A stretch of DNA of 64,000 nucleotides from Clostridiales bacterium. Lineage in GTDB: Bacteria; Bacillota; Clostridia; Oscillospirales; Oscillospiraceae. The translations under genes and the position numbers were made by a program. Location of the stretch: the NCBI GenBank assembly GCA_012719035.1, contig JAAYBD010000026.1, positions 1-64,000 of the forward strand, read 5' to 3'. The notes under the pieces are model-generated. The model saw only the letters and a program-made list of their open reading frames with translations, was not told the DNA's origin and did not search any database. Shown piece by piece: positions 46,810 through 55,454 of this stretch (position 1 is the stretch's first letter; each line of letters starts with the position of its first letter).

Positions 46810-47724
46810 ATGGACAAAATTATTGAAGTCGCAGGACTGCACAAGTCCTACGGCAGCATCCGCGCTGTTAAAGGGCTGGATTTCTATGTTGAAAGAGGTA
46901 AATTATTTGCGTTTCTCGGTCCTAACGGTGCGGGAAAGTCAACAACCATTGATATTATATGCACATTCCTGGCGCCTGACAGCGGAACGGTGGCGGTTGA
47001 CGGACTTACGCTCGGAAAAGATGATACCGAAATAAGAAAAATTATCGGCGCGGTGTTTCAGGACGGTCTTTTGGATGAGCTTTTGACGGTCGAGGAGAAC
47101 CTTAAAGCCCGCGGGGCTTTCTACGGCTTAAAAGGCAGGGAACTAAAAGCGGCAGTTGCGCGGACCGCCGAAATAACCGGCGTTACGGAGCTGCTGAAGC
47201 GTCCGTACGGAAAACTTTCAGGAGGACAGCGCAGACGGTGCGACATAGCCAGAGCACTTATCAATACGCCTAAAATACTTTTCCTTGACGAACCGACAAC
47301 GGGACTCGACCCGCAGACACGCAAAAATGTCTGGGATACTGTTCGGGAAATTCAGAAGAAAAACGACATGACCGTTTTTCTGACCACTCACTATATGGAA
47401 GAAGCGGCGTGTGCGGACTATGTTATAGTAATAGATAACGGTGAAATTTCTGCCCGCGGCACTCCCTCCGAGCTAAAGGAAAAGTTTTCAAATGACCGGC
47501 TTTTTATCTCTTCCCGCCATGTGCAGGAACTTGCAGGTCTGCTTGAAGAAAAGGGCATTCCCCACACTTTGGTTGCGGATACTGCCGTTATCCCTCTTGA
47601 CTCCACAATGGACGCACTTCCTCTCCTTGATTTCTGCAAAGATTATGTTGAAAGCTTTGAGGTTATAAAAGGTACGATGGACGATGCCTTCATTGCTATT
47701 ACTGGAAAGGAGATAAGAGAATGA
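46810..47724 (+). CDS. ABC exporter ATP-binding protein (DrrA-like)
   Basis: 304 aa. Walker A GPNGAGKSTT near residue 37, signature LSGGQRRRCD, Walker B ILFLDEPTTGLDP, H-loop LTTHYMEEA. The C-terminal extension after the ATPase core is typical of daunorubicin-resistance (DrrA) and ABC-2 type exporters. Translation is coupled by a 4-bp overlap to the permease gene. It is likely to export a hydrophobic compound or peptide; the substrate is unknown. Confidence 0.93.
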   Translation: MDKIIEVAGLHKSYGSIRAVKGLDFYVERGKLFAFLGPNGAGKSTTIDIICTFLAPDSGTVAVDGLTLGKDDTEIRKIIGAVFQDGLLDELLTVEENLKARGAFYGLKGRELKAAVARTAEITGVTELLKRPYGKLSGGQRRRCDIARALINTPKILFLDEPTTGLDPQTRKNVWDTVREIQKKNDMTVFLTTHYMEEAACADYVIVIDNGEISARGTPSELKEKFSNDRLFISSRHVQELAGLLEEKGIPHTLVADTAVIPLDSTMDALPLLDFCKDYVESFEVIKGTMDDAFIAITGKEIRE

Positions 47725-48575
47725 TCAGCTTCGGTATCCGAAATTTAAAGGTCTTTTTTAAGGACAAAAGCTCTGTCTTCTTTTCCCTCCTTGCGGTATT
47801 TATCATCATCGGGCTTTATGCGCTTTTTCTCGGCGATGTATGGGTAGGTAATTTCAGCGGAGTTCCGGATGTTCGCTTCCTGATGGACAGTTGGATAATG
47901 GCGGGGCTTCTTGCTGTAACCACGGTGACCACCACGATGGGTGCATTCGGGATAATGGTTCAGGATAAGGAGCGCAAAATCGTAAAAGACTTCGCCGCAT
48001 CGCCTATCAGCAAGAATAGTATTGTGGGCGGATACATTCTCGGTTCACTTGTTATCGGCATCATCATGAGTATCGTGACGCTTGTTCTTGCAGAAATCTA
48101 CATCGTTGCAAGCGGCGGAGAATACATGGATTTGATAACGCTTTTGAAGGTCCTTGGACTGATTATTTTAAGCACTCTTTGCAGTACATCATTAGTCCTT
48201 TTCATAGTCTCATTTTTCAAAAGCAGCAACGCTTTTGCAACGGCGAGTACAATACTCGGAACGCTTATCGGCTTTCTCACAGGCATCTATCTTCCTATAG
48301 GGGTTCTGCCGGAGGGCGTGCAGTTAATCGTAAAGTGTTTTCCGGTGTCACACGCTGCGGCACTTTTTAGACAGGTAATGATGGATTATCCTATATCAAA
48401 GAGTTTTGCAGGTGCGCCGGAACAAATTATAAACGAGTTCAACGAGTCGATGGGCGTTACCTTTAAATTCAACGATACCGCAGTTACGCCATTGACCAGC
48501 ATAATTATTCTGCTCGCCACTGCGGCGGTATTCTACACGCTTTCACTCATAAATATTTCGAGAAAGCAAAAATAG
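47721..48575 (+). CDS. ABC-2 type exporter permease
   Basis: 284 aa with six hydrophobic helices; an ABC-2 permease. GVLPEGVQLIVKCFPVSHAA is the typical stretch before the last helices. The 4-bp overlap with its ATPase gene suggests a two-gene exporter working as a heterotetramer. A strong bidirectional terminator follows. Confidence 0.9.
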   Translation: MISFGIRNLKVFFKDKSSVFFSLLAVFIIIGLYALFLGDVWVGNFSGVPDVRFLMDSWIMAGLLAVTTVTTTMGAFGIMVQDKERKIVKDFAASPISKNSIVGGYILGSLVIGIIMSIVTLVLAEIYIVASGGEYMDLITLLKVLGLIILSTLCSTSLVLFIVSFFKSSNAFATASTILGTLIGFLTGIYLPIGVLPEGVQLIVKCFPVSHAAALFRQVMMDYPISKSFAGAPEQIINEFNESMGVTFKFNDTAVTPLTSIIILLATAAVFYTLSLINISRKQK

Positions 48576-48669
48576 GCGTTTTTCTTCCTAAGCTATAAAA
48601 TCAATGTAACTGCAGTATGGTTTAACGGCTCTTATCCTCCTTTTAATTTCGCCGGGCAGCCTGCATATG

Positions 48670-48719
48670 AAAAATCCCTGTGGATTTACCTTCTGAGGTA
48701 TGACCACAGGGATTTTTTT
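48670..48719. terminator. Bidirectional terminator
   Basis: A 14-bp perfect stem AAAAATCCCTGTGG / CCACAGGGATTTTT with T-runs on both strands, between convergent genes. Confidence 0.9.
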
Positions 48720-48785
48720 ATGAGGTTTTATAAGAAAGATTTTTCATTCCTATAGGACTTTGTCTGCCATGGCACAAAAAACAAT

Positions 48786-50099
48786 TTAATCATTCAGTGA
48801 CGCGCCGCCGGTTCCAAGCTGGGATACTGTCCAGTATCCGTCCTCTCCGAGGTCAAGTCTTCCGTTGCGCGAGAAGCATAGCCAGCCCTCGCCTTTTTCA
48901 CTTTCGCAGGTGTTGCCCGCCCACCAAAATGAGGTGTTCGGAACAATCGGACGCACATGGAGCACAAAAACAAAGGTGAATTTATCCCCGTCATCAGAAA
49001 CATCTAAAATTTGAATATCTTTCGGGTCGTAAGCATATTCGTAAATTTCATAGACACTGCCGGGAGAAACATTTTTATAAAGCCTCCCGTAAGCCTCAAC
49101 AGCTAAGGCAGCTACTGCTTCCGGCTCTTTTTCTTTTGTGTTAAAACGAATCTGTTGTTCCGGAATCTCGAAGCCGTCATATTCCTGCCGTACCATAGCC
49201 GCAAGGTTTGGGACGATGGGGGCATTGTCTATATTGTAGCCGTAACTCACATCACTCTTCGCAACAGCCGTATACCATTTATCCTTGCCGTTTTCATGCA
49301 GAAGAACATAATCGGTCCCGCCGAAAAATTTGATATAATCAGCATCGGGCAGAAGTACCGGCTCTTTGTCTGTCATAGCGGAAAGCACAAGGACAAATGA
49401 TGCGTTTTTAACAGCCTTGGCTGCTTCACTTTTATCCGCCTCATTCCAGTCAAATCTTGAAAATAACACCTCATAGCGTTCTGCATACCAGTCTGTCTGT
49501 ACAGCAACATTTAAAAGCTCTCCGTTTACTGATAAAGCGGTCCGCATTCCGTAGCCGCCGATAAATGTATGAACAAGCTTGCCCGCAGATGTTTTTTGTC
49601 CATTAGCGCCAATATCCGTATCGGAAGCAATTTCTCCCGTCTTTTTATAGCCGCTTAGACGGACAATCAATGCAGCTAAATCGTCACTGTCAGTGTGCCA
49701 TTGGCTATAGCAGTAGCCATTATCGGTTTTCTTACCAACGCCAAGCTCAATTGCCCCATACGGACCTATATTTTGGCTAAAATTAAGCTTCATATCATTG
49801 CTTTCGATCTTCAGTCCGTATTCAGGCGTGGTGCCTGCAAGAGCTTCGTTATCGGTAAATGCGCTTTCCGGAATTTGATTTATCAGTTCGATCACTTCTT
49901 CAATTTCCTCCGCCGATAAAATCCTCTCTTCTATCCTGCCGTCTATATACACCCAGACTTCCGCCGAGGAAATATCGCTCATAGACAGTGTACTCGTCAG
50001 TTTCCAAGGAATATCCGCTTGCTCCGTCCCGCAGGCTGCAAGCGACACACCAATTAAGAAAACAGCAAACGTACAATACAAGTACTTTATCTTGTTCAT
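48786..50099 (-). CDS. Lipoprotein of unknown function
   Basis: 437 aa. A signal peptide ends in lipobox L-A-A-C (about residue 22). The frame opens at 50135, but GGGGGG lies 7 bases before the ATG at 50099, which gives MNKIKYLYCTF. The mature protein is acidic and mostly beta, with no catalytic motif recognised. It is next to a VanW gene on the same strand (51 bp), so they may be co-expressed surface proteins. Confidence 0.8.
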   Translation of the reverse strand: MNKIKYLYCTFAVFLIGVSLAACGTEQADIPWKLTSTLSMSDISSAEVWVYIDGRIEERILSAEEIEEVIELINQIPESAFTDNEALAGTTPEYGLKIESNDMKLNFSQNIGPYGAIELGVGKKTDNGYCYSQWHTDSDDLAALIVRLSGYKKTGEIASDTDIGANGQKTSAGKLVHTFIGGYGMRTALSVNGELLNVAVQTDWYAERYEVLFSRFDWNEADKSEAAKAVKNASFVLVLSAMTDKEPVLLPDADYIKFFGGTDYVLLHENGKDKWYTAVAKSDVSYGYNIDNAPIVPNLAAMVRQEYDGFEIPEQQIRFNTKEKEPEAVAALAVEAYGRLYKNVSPGSVYEIYEYAYDPKDIQILDVSDDGDKFTFVFVLHVRPIVPNTSFWWAGNTCESEKGEGWLCFSRNGRLDLGEDGYWTVSQLGTGGASLND

Positions 50100-50149
50100 A
50101 TAAGTACCCCCCTTCATAATATCTATTTGGTGCAATAATGCTTATCCGG

Positions 50150-50992
50150 CTATTTAAGATATTCCGGTCTTTCCCCTGTGCCTGCGGCAAGAAACGGAGA
50201 GTACATCATCATCGCATGGTTCTCAGTAATGAATTCCTCGCGTATAAAGTTTCCGTCTAAATCCTTCACGATACGGTAAAGCTCATTATGCCGGCTGAAG
50301 CCTCCCCAGTATTCACTGCGCATTTCGTGCTTGCGCTCCTCGATTTCATAGCGGTATTCCGCAGGCTGAGCACAGCGCCATTCGCCCTCAAGATGTGTCT
50401 CACCAACCCGCACGCAAAGCTGAAAGCTGCTGTCCGTGCCGTTATGTATCATTAAGTCTCCATAAGGATAAAAGCAGGTGGCTCCGCTGCCGTAGGGCTG
50501 TGTTCGGTTTGAATCAGGAAAGACATCATAACCGTGATGGTGGCGCTCAATGACGGTAAGAGGCGTATGAAGCGTCATCCAGTAAATCAGATTTGACATC
50601 TGACACAGCCCTCCGCCAATCCCCGGCAAAACCTTGCCGCCGTTCAGCACCATGCCGTTCACGTAGCCTTTATGGGCACTGGGTCTGCCGATAAGCTTCC
50701 AATAGCTAAAAACCTCGCCGGGACGGATAACAATACCGTCCAGCCTTTGGGCGGCGATTTTCAGATTTATAATTTTATTGTACTGATACTGCATATCCAC
50801 GTCCTTGAGCTGCCTCAGCAAAATCGTTTCGTGGCGGAAGTGAACAAAGGGAAGTTTTTCCTGTGCACGTTCCCTCGCGAAAAGCCTGCGCTTTGAAAGC
50901 CATAGAGAATACCGGATCAGCGAATAGTAGCTTTTTCCCATTGCCAGCCGGAGTTTTGAGCGCGGTATTTGTTTTAGATCATTTTTAAGCAT
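50150..50992 (-). CDS. VanW family protein
   Basis: 280 aa. VanW core (about 75-215): RPGEVFSYWKLIGRPSAHKG, LPGIGGGLCQMSNLIYWMTLHTPLTVIERHHHG and DVFPDSNRTQPYGSGATCFYPYGDL. There is no signal peptide or membrane helix. VanW occurs in glycopeptide-resistance clusters and widely in Firmicutes; its role is unknown. There are no vanA/vanH/vanX genes here, so this is not resistance evidence. It is preceded by a leader with a terminator and a competing pairing (51029-51091). Confidence 0.88.
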   Translation of the reverse strand: MLKNDLKQIPRSKLRLAMGKSYYSLIRYSLWLSKRRLFARERAQEKLPFVHFRHETILLRQLKDVDMQYQYNKIINLKIAAQRLDGIVIRPGEVFSYWKLIGRPSAHKGYVNGMVLNGGKVLPGIGGGLCQMSNLIYWMTLHTPLTVIERHHHGYDVFPDSNRTQPYGSGATCFYPYGDLMIHNGTDSSFQLCVRVGETHLEGEWRCAQPAEYRYEIEERKHEMRSEYWGGFSRHNELYRIVKDLDGNFIREEFITENHAMMMYSPFLAAGTGERPEYLK

Positions 50993-51028
50993 TCACTCAC
51001 CTAAGTTCAAACGTAATCAAGCTAATTA

Positions 51029-51091
51029 AAAAGAGCGCCTGCAAAAGCAGGTGCTCTTTTCAGATAGTGCGTTAATCCCGGGGTAGCACCT
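51029..51091 (-). promoter_or_regulatory. Attenuator-like leader upstream of vanW-type gene
   Basis: On the minus strand a terminator (AGAGCACCTGC, TTTT loop, GCAGGCGCTCT, then T-run) sits 37 bp before the gene. Just upstream AGGTGCT (51085-51091) is complementary to AGCACCT of the terminator's 5' arm (51049-51055), so an alternative antiterminator can form. A loose promoter (TCGACA/TATAAC) near 51239-51270 would give a leader of about 200 nt. The class is not recognised. Confidence 0.5.
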
Positions 51092-51397
51092 AAAATGGCA
51101 TCTGCGGAGATCTCGCTTGTACGTTCAATTATTCTTTTGACGAATAAGAAAAAGCTTTGTTCCCTAAAAATTCCAAAAACAATTGATGCCGTACATTTTT
51201 ATTATGCATGGGAAAAGCATAATTTCATGTAAAATCCTGTTATATTCATGGCATTTATTAATTGTCGATTCAGATAAATAATTGTATAATCAGGGAAACG
51301 CTTATCCCGCAAGAATTAAACGAGACAAACCCACGATGCATAAGGTGTGTTTAGGGATTACATCAAGGCATTTTGACTATTATGAAATGAGGGAACT

Positions 51398-52078
51398 ATG
51401 CTTAATAAATTATTTGAACAATTTGACCGCTTAATATTTTTAGATGTTGAGACTTCCGGGCTAAACCCAAAGCATGATGAAATTATCGAGCTTGGGGCTG
51501 TCAGCGTATGCCAAAATGAGGGGGTGCCTTTCACTGATAAGAAAATCAGTATGCTCGTCCGGCTCTCAGAGGGCAAACGGCTCAGCCCGGAAATTACGGA
51601 GCTTACCGGTATAACTCAGTCCGAGCTGGATGAAAAGGGCGTTTCTAAATCCGAAATCTGCAGTGCGCTCATCGATTTGTTTGATAATGGTCATCCCTTG
51701 GTTGTAGCCTACAACGCACAATTTGACCTCTGTTTTTTATATTATTTGCTCGATTCCTTCGGCAAGGCAAAGGTTTTGAAAAACATAAAAATGCTCGATG
51801 CCTTAACCGTTTATAAAGACCGGCGGGACTACCCCCACAGGCTTGAAAACGCCGTTGCGGAATATGCACTTGAAACTAAAAGCACTCACAGAGCCATTGA
51901 CGACGCGGTTGCAACTTATGCGCTTTTGTGCGCTATGGAGAAGGAGTGTTCCGATCTTGAACACTACATAAATCTGTTTGGATACAATCCCAAGTACGGC
52001 GTAAGCGGCCCTAAAATTTCTTCCGTAACGTATGTCCCGCAGAAATATAACCGCGAAAGAAAATTATATGACCTATGA
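51398..52078 (+). CDS. DnaQ-like 3'-5' exonuclease
   Basis: 226 aa DEDDh exonuclease. ExoI motif FLDVETSGLNP, ExoII AYNAQFDLCFL, ExoIII HRAIDDAVATYAL with His-Asp. It resembles the DNA polymerase III epsilon domain and RNase T, but is a stand-alone protein. The C-terminal 50 residues are unassigned. It may serve DNA repair or RNA trimming. Its 3' end overlaps the convergent anti-sigma gene by 6 bp. Confidence 0.9.
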   Translation: MLNKLFEQFDRLIFLDVETSGLNPKHDEIIELGAVSVCQNEGVPFTDKKISMLVRLSEGKRLSPEITELTGITQSELDEKGVSKSEICSALIDLFDNGHPLVVAYNAQFDLCFLYYLLDSFGKAKVLKNIKMLDALTVYKDRRDYPHRLENAVAEYALETKSTHRAIDDAVATYALLCAMEKECSDLEHYINLFGYNPKYGVSGPKISSVTYVPQKYNRERKLYDL

Positions 52079-53125
52079 TTGCTGATCGTCCGGAACAAGC
52101 GGAAATGTCACCCGCCAGTTTCCCTTTGTGTTCAGTCCGCTGGTATAAAATGAGCCGAAAAGCGAGTAGTTCCCTATCTCATCCTGCGGAATATCAAACA
52201 CAAATTCCTGATAATCTATGCGCTCATCGCTTTCAATATTTTCAGCAAACGAAACGCTGTACACATACCCTATCTTATTTCCCCTGCTATCTAAAAGGTA
52301 AAAATATCCGTGGCTGTCATATGTGAGTTTATCCCGAGTTGCAAGCTGCAAGTGCAGTTTTCCGTCTACGTATCCGGCTGCTGTCACATCAATGCCTTTG
52401 AGCGGAGTACAAATCGGTATCTGAGGAACGAGAGCCGTCATGCTGTCTCCCCAATCCTTAACGTTCTTACCGCCTCCGCCTGTTATCTGGACTTCCTGAG
52501 TTTTGCTTGTACCGCTAAGCTCTGCAAGTGCTATATCCACCGGAACATCCTCCAGCTTTGTTTTGTGGCTGAGAAATTCTCTGACCGAAAACGTCATCTT
52601 GCTGCCCTCAATGTCGCGGCTGCCCCATTCCGTTATCTGTATCAGAAAGGTTACAGTCTTTGTTTCTTCATCGTAGCCCACGCGCTCACAAGTGGCGGCG
52701 GAGTCAAAGGCGCGATTAATCGAATAGCTGTCGAAAAGGTCGGTGGTACCGTCAATCCTGTCACCCGTAAGATCCTGCATCGCGACATATATTTCCGCTG
52801 TATTGTCATGGATATATGTTGAAACGACCTCCATGCGTATGCCGTTGTCCTCGCAAGATTCTCTAATCGGGGCAAAATACTGTGCTATATCAGGTGAAAC
52901 CAGATACATAAGGTCATATACTGATGGCACATTGACCGCAAAAACAGGTCCTGCCAACAGAAAACATATTACAGCTATTGCAGTAATTGCAAGAGGTCCG
53001 CGGTAAAACGACCTTGTCCTGTTTCCTGTCTTCCCTTCCTCCTCCATTAAATAAAGCGTATGGGAGATAAGCCCGGGAGACGGGCGGATTTGCTCGTTCA
53101 TGCTTTTATATGTCCTTTCAATCAT
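52073..53125 (-). CDS. Putative anti-sigma factor, membrane anchored (DUF4179-like)
   Basis: 350 aa: a short cytoplasmic N-terminus (about 1-43), one membrane helix (about 45-65), then a large extracytoplasmic beta-rich domain. It overlaps the ECF sigma gene by 1 bp and follows it, the standard position of the cognate anti-sigma factor. The layout resembles DUF4179 proteins. I infer that the N-terminus holds the sigma factor until an outside signal arrives; no zinc motif (HxxxCxxC) is seen. Confidence 0.75.
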   Translation of the reverse strand: MIERTYKSMNEQIRPSPGLISHTLYLMEEEGKTGNRTRSFYRGPLAITAIAVICFLLAGPVFAVNVPSVYDLMYLVSPDIAQYFAPIRESCEDNGIRMEVVSTYIHDNTAEIYVAMQDLTGDRIDGTTDLFDSYSINRAFDSAATCERVGYDEETKTVTFLIQITEWGSRDIEGSKMTFSVREFLSHKTKLEDVPVDIALAELSGTSKTQEVQITGGGGKNVKDWGDSMTALVPQIPICTPLKGIDVTAAGYVDGKLHLQLATRDKLTYDSHGYFYLLDSRGNKIGYVYSVSFAENIESDERIDYQEFVFDIPQDEIGNYSLFGSFYTSGLNTKGNWRVTFPLVPDDQQS

Positions 53126-53604
53126 TAATAATCCTCCTTCAGCATTTCTAACAACTTGGTCCGCGCCCGTGTGAGCTGTGTCCTGACGGTGGATTCTCTT
53201 ATTCCGAGAACCGCGCTTATCTCTGCGACAGAGTACCCCTCATAGTAAAACAGATGAATTACCGAACGATACTTGGGCGCAAGTTTTCTCAAAGCCTCAT
53301 CCAGACCACTTTCTTCGGGCAGTTCAAACGTATAACAGTCCTCAAGCGGCACAGTTCTGCGATTCCACGCGGACGACCAGTGATTATTGGAACAATTGAC
53401 TGTCACGCGGATAAGCCATGCTTTCCTGTGCTCCTCATTTTCAAAAACAGGCTTACTTCGGACATACCGGAGAAAAACTTCCTGAAATATATCGTCGGCA
53501 TCGCTCTTTGATCGTACCTGAGCAAACGCCAGCCTGTATACCATGTCGGCATATTTATTAACAACTGACTCAACAGCCGCCGTGCACTGCGACTCAACAC
53601 TCAC
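53125..53604 (-). CDS. ECF-type RNA polymerase sigma factor
   Basis: 159 aa. Region 2 is near residues 15-80 (YADMVYRLAFAQVRSKSDADDIFQEVFLRY) and region 4 near 105-155 (LAPKYRSVIHLFYYEGYSVAEISAVLGIRESTV). The frame begins at ATG 53640, but GGGAGG stands 9 bases before GTG 53604, so I take the shorter form. Only regions 2 and 4 are present, as expected for ECF factors. With the gene after it, it forms a sigma/anti-sigma pair; targets are unknown. Confidence 0.9.
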   Translation of the reverse strand: MSVESQCTAAVESVVNKYADMVYRLAFAQVRSKSDADDIFQEVFLRYVRSKPVFENEEHRKAWLIRVTVNCSNNHWSSAWNRRTVPLEDCYTFELPEESGLDEALRKLAPKYRSVIHLFYYEGYSVAEISAVLGIRESTVRTQLTRARTKLLEMLKEDY

Positions 53605-53666
53605 TTGGCAAAACCTCCCTTCACTTGTAATACCCCGCATACACCCGAAAAGCTACAAAGGAATAA

Positions 53667-53870
53667 TCGAATTATATCATTGACACCGGAACCGGCGTCA
53701 ACGGAATGCATACAACTTCTTCAACCTCTTATTACGTAACTTTCCAAGTACAGAGCGGAGACCGCATGGAGCTTGGGGTCAGCGGGCACGACTACGGCAT
53801 GCTCGCCGAGGGCGACCATGGAATGCTGTCATCCCATGGCACAAGATATCAGGGATTTCAAAGGCACTGA
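53667..53870 (+). pseudogene. C-terminal remnant of a DUF2500 protein
   Basis: A frame with no start near its left end encodes TSYYVTFQVQSGDRMELGV, then SGHDYGMLAEGDHGML and SSHGTRYQGFQRH, ending at TGA 53870. This is the conserved C-terminus of DUF2500 proteins, including the Met-His-Thr/Ser-rich stretch before it. The N-terminal membrane part is missing; sequence to the left is the ECF sigma promoter region. An ATG at 53706 has no SD. I take it as a decayed gene or rearrangement breakpoint. Confidence 0.7.
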
Positions 53871-53892
53871 GATGCATAGCATCTCAGTGCCT
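53862..53892. terminator. Perfect 14-bp hairpin between convergent ends
   Basis: AGGCACTGAGATGC / GCATCTCAGTGCCT with a 3-nt loop, just past the ABC ATPase stop on the minus strand. T-runs are short on both sides. Its left arm overlaps the end of the DUF2500 remnant. Confidence 0.7.
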
Positions 53893-53899
53893 CTAAAAT

Positions 53900-54514
53900 C
53901 TAAATGCTATTTATCGTGCTGAGGTCAATTACCCTTGTACACACTCTCTCCGCCAAATGCGCATTATGCGTAACAACAATAAGACCCATATTTCTGCTTT
54001 CGGCTTCCTCAAGAACAACATTCCAGAGCTGTGCTTGAGTGATGACATCCAGCATCGTGCTCATCTCGTCCGCTATTAAAAAGCGAGTCCCCTGAAACAG
54101 TGATCTTGCAACGCAGAAGCGCTGAAGCTCCCCTCCCGAAAGTTCGCGCGGGAAGCGTGTAAGCCACTGTTTTTCTATACCCAATTTTTCCAGCATCTCA
54201 TCGTTCAGAGACTCTGATTCTTCGAGTACCTGACGCATCCGCCATCTGGGATTGATTGCCTTTTCCGGGTGCTGGTATATGAGCTGAACAGGGCACACGC
54301 CCTTGTCCGGCAGAGGCTTTCCGTCCAATAATATTTCTCCCGATTCCGGAGGCAGATATCCCGCAAGAAGTTTTGCGAGTGTACTCTTCCCGTATCCGCT
54401 CGGTCCGACTATACCCACTCTTTCCCCCTCGTCCACGTAAATACTCAAGTCATTTAGAATTTTTCTTCCTCCGGCACCATATCTAAAACTAACATTTTTT
54501 GCCTCAAGTCGCAT
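53900..54514 (-). CDS. ABC importer ATPase 2 (peptide/nickel type, OppF/NikE-like)
   Basis: 204 aa, short for the family but with all ATPase motifs: Walker A GPSGYGKSTL, signature LSGGELQRFCVA, Walker B LIADEMSTMLD (Met where Pro is usual), H-loop VVTHNAHL. It lacks the C-terminal oligopeptide-transporter extension seen in ATPase 1. It overlaps the previous gene by 11 bp. Last gene of the five-gene importer operon. Confidence 0.92.
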   Translation of the reverse strand: MRLEAKNVSFRYGAGGRKILNDLSIYVDEGERVGIVGPSGYGKSTLAKLLAGYLPPESGEILLDGKPLPDKGVCPVQLIYQHPEKAINPRWRMRQVLEESESLNDEMLEKLGIEKQWLTRFPRELSGGELQRFCVARSLFQGTRFLIADEMSTMLDVITQAQLWNVVLEEAESRNMGLIVVTHNAHLAERVCTRVIDLSTINSI

Positions 54515-55445
54515 GGAAGCACCTCACAAATCCGTCTCTTAGCTCACGCATCTCGGGAATTTCTGTTTTGCAGCGTTCGCTGCACATCTCACAGCGCGGG
54601 GCAAACAAACATCCTGACGGCAGATTTTCCGCATACGGCTGAAAACCGTCCAGCGGCTCAAAACCGTTTTGCGGCATTGCCCGCCATAGAGCCTTGCTGT
54701 ACGGATGGCGAAGGGAGGCTTCTCCGCCTCGAAAGTCCTTTGATGAAGCAAGTTCCAACGTAGTTCCCGCATAGAATACGGCAATTTTATCGGCAAATTC
54801 AAGAGCAAGGTCAACATCATGTGTAATGAGCAGAACACCCTTGCCTTCATCGGCAAGCTCTCTGAATATTTTAAGTGCCTCAAGAGCCTGCTGCTTCTGC
54901 ATCCCCGGAGTCGGCTCATCGGCGATTATAAGCTCGGCATCGCCGATAACCGCAGTTGAAACAAGAACGCGTCTTGCCATGCCGCCAGAAAGCTGATACG
55001 GATACAGCCTGCCATCCGACTCATTCAATTGCAGTCTGCCGAAAATATTTTTGAGTGCCGGTTTTCTTTCCTTTGCATTTTTCCCTGCACCCAAAACCTG
55101 TCTTTCGATACTCATTAAGGGGTCAAGGTACGAAACAGATTGGGGTACGAGGGCTATCTGCCTGCCGCGGAGTTTTTCCTGATACTCGGGAGTCATGATT
55201 TCTCCCTTATACCGCATATTCCCGCGTGCTGTTGCGTTTTCGGGCAATATACCTAAAATCGCGTGGGCAAGAAGGCTCTTTCCGGAGCCGCTTGAGCCTG
55301 CTATGGCAAGAATCTCGCCGCGGTCGATGGAAACGCTCAAATCTGAGATTACTTTTAGCTCTTTCTGCTCCAGTCCGCTGTCGTACATTCTGAACGAAAC
55401 CGATAAATTCTGTACATCCAAAAGATGCTTATGTTCACATACCAT
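54504..55445 (-). CDS. ABC importer ATPase 1 (peptide/nickel type, OppD/NikD-like)
   Basis: 313 aa. Walker A GSSGSGKSLL, signature LSGGMARRVL, Walker B LIIADEPTPGM, H-loop LLITHDVDLA. The C-terminal extension has CLFAPRCEMCSERCKTEIPE, the Cys motif of OppD/DppD proteins. It follows permease 2 by 9 bp. It works with ATPase 2 as the heterodimeric motor. Confidence 0.94.
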   Translation of the reverse strand: MVCEHKHLLDVQNLSVSFRMYDSGLEQKELKVISDLSVSIDRGEILAIAGSSGSGKSLLAHAILGILPENATARGNMRYKGEIMTPEYQEKLRGRQIALVPQSVSYLDPLMSIERQVLGAGKNAKERKPALKNIFGRLQLNESDGRLYPYQLSGGMARRVLVSTAVIGDAELIIADEPTPGMQKQQALEALKIFRELADEGKGVLLITHDVDLALEFADKIAVFYAGTTLELASSKDFRGGEASLRHPYSKALWRAMPQNGFEPLDGFQPYAENLPSGCLFAPRCEMCSERCKTEIPEMRELRDGFVRCFHAT

Positions 55446-55454
55446 TTAAACACC

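Noticed and set aside
50150..50992. Glycopeptide-resistance locus
   Set aside because: Only a VanW-family protein is present; no vanHAX or regulatory pair is nearby, and VanW proteins are common in Firmicutes.
51029..51180. T-box riboswitch before the VanW gene
   Set aside because: The AGGTGCTACC stretch resembles a T-box, but the UGGN that pairs with tRNA CCA ends is absent, and no clear stem I with a specifier loop is seen.
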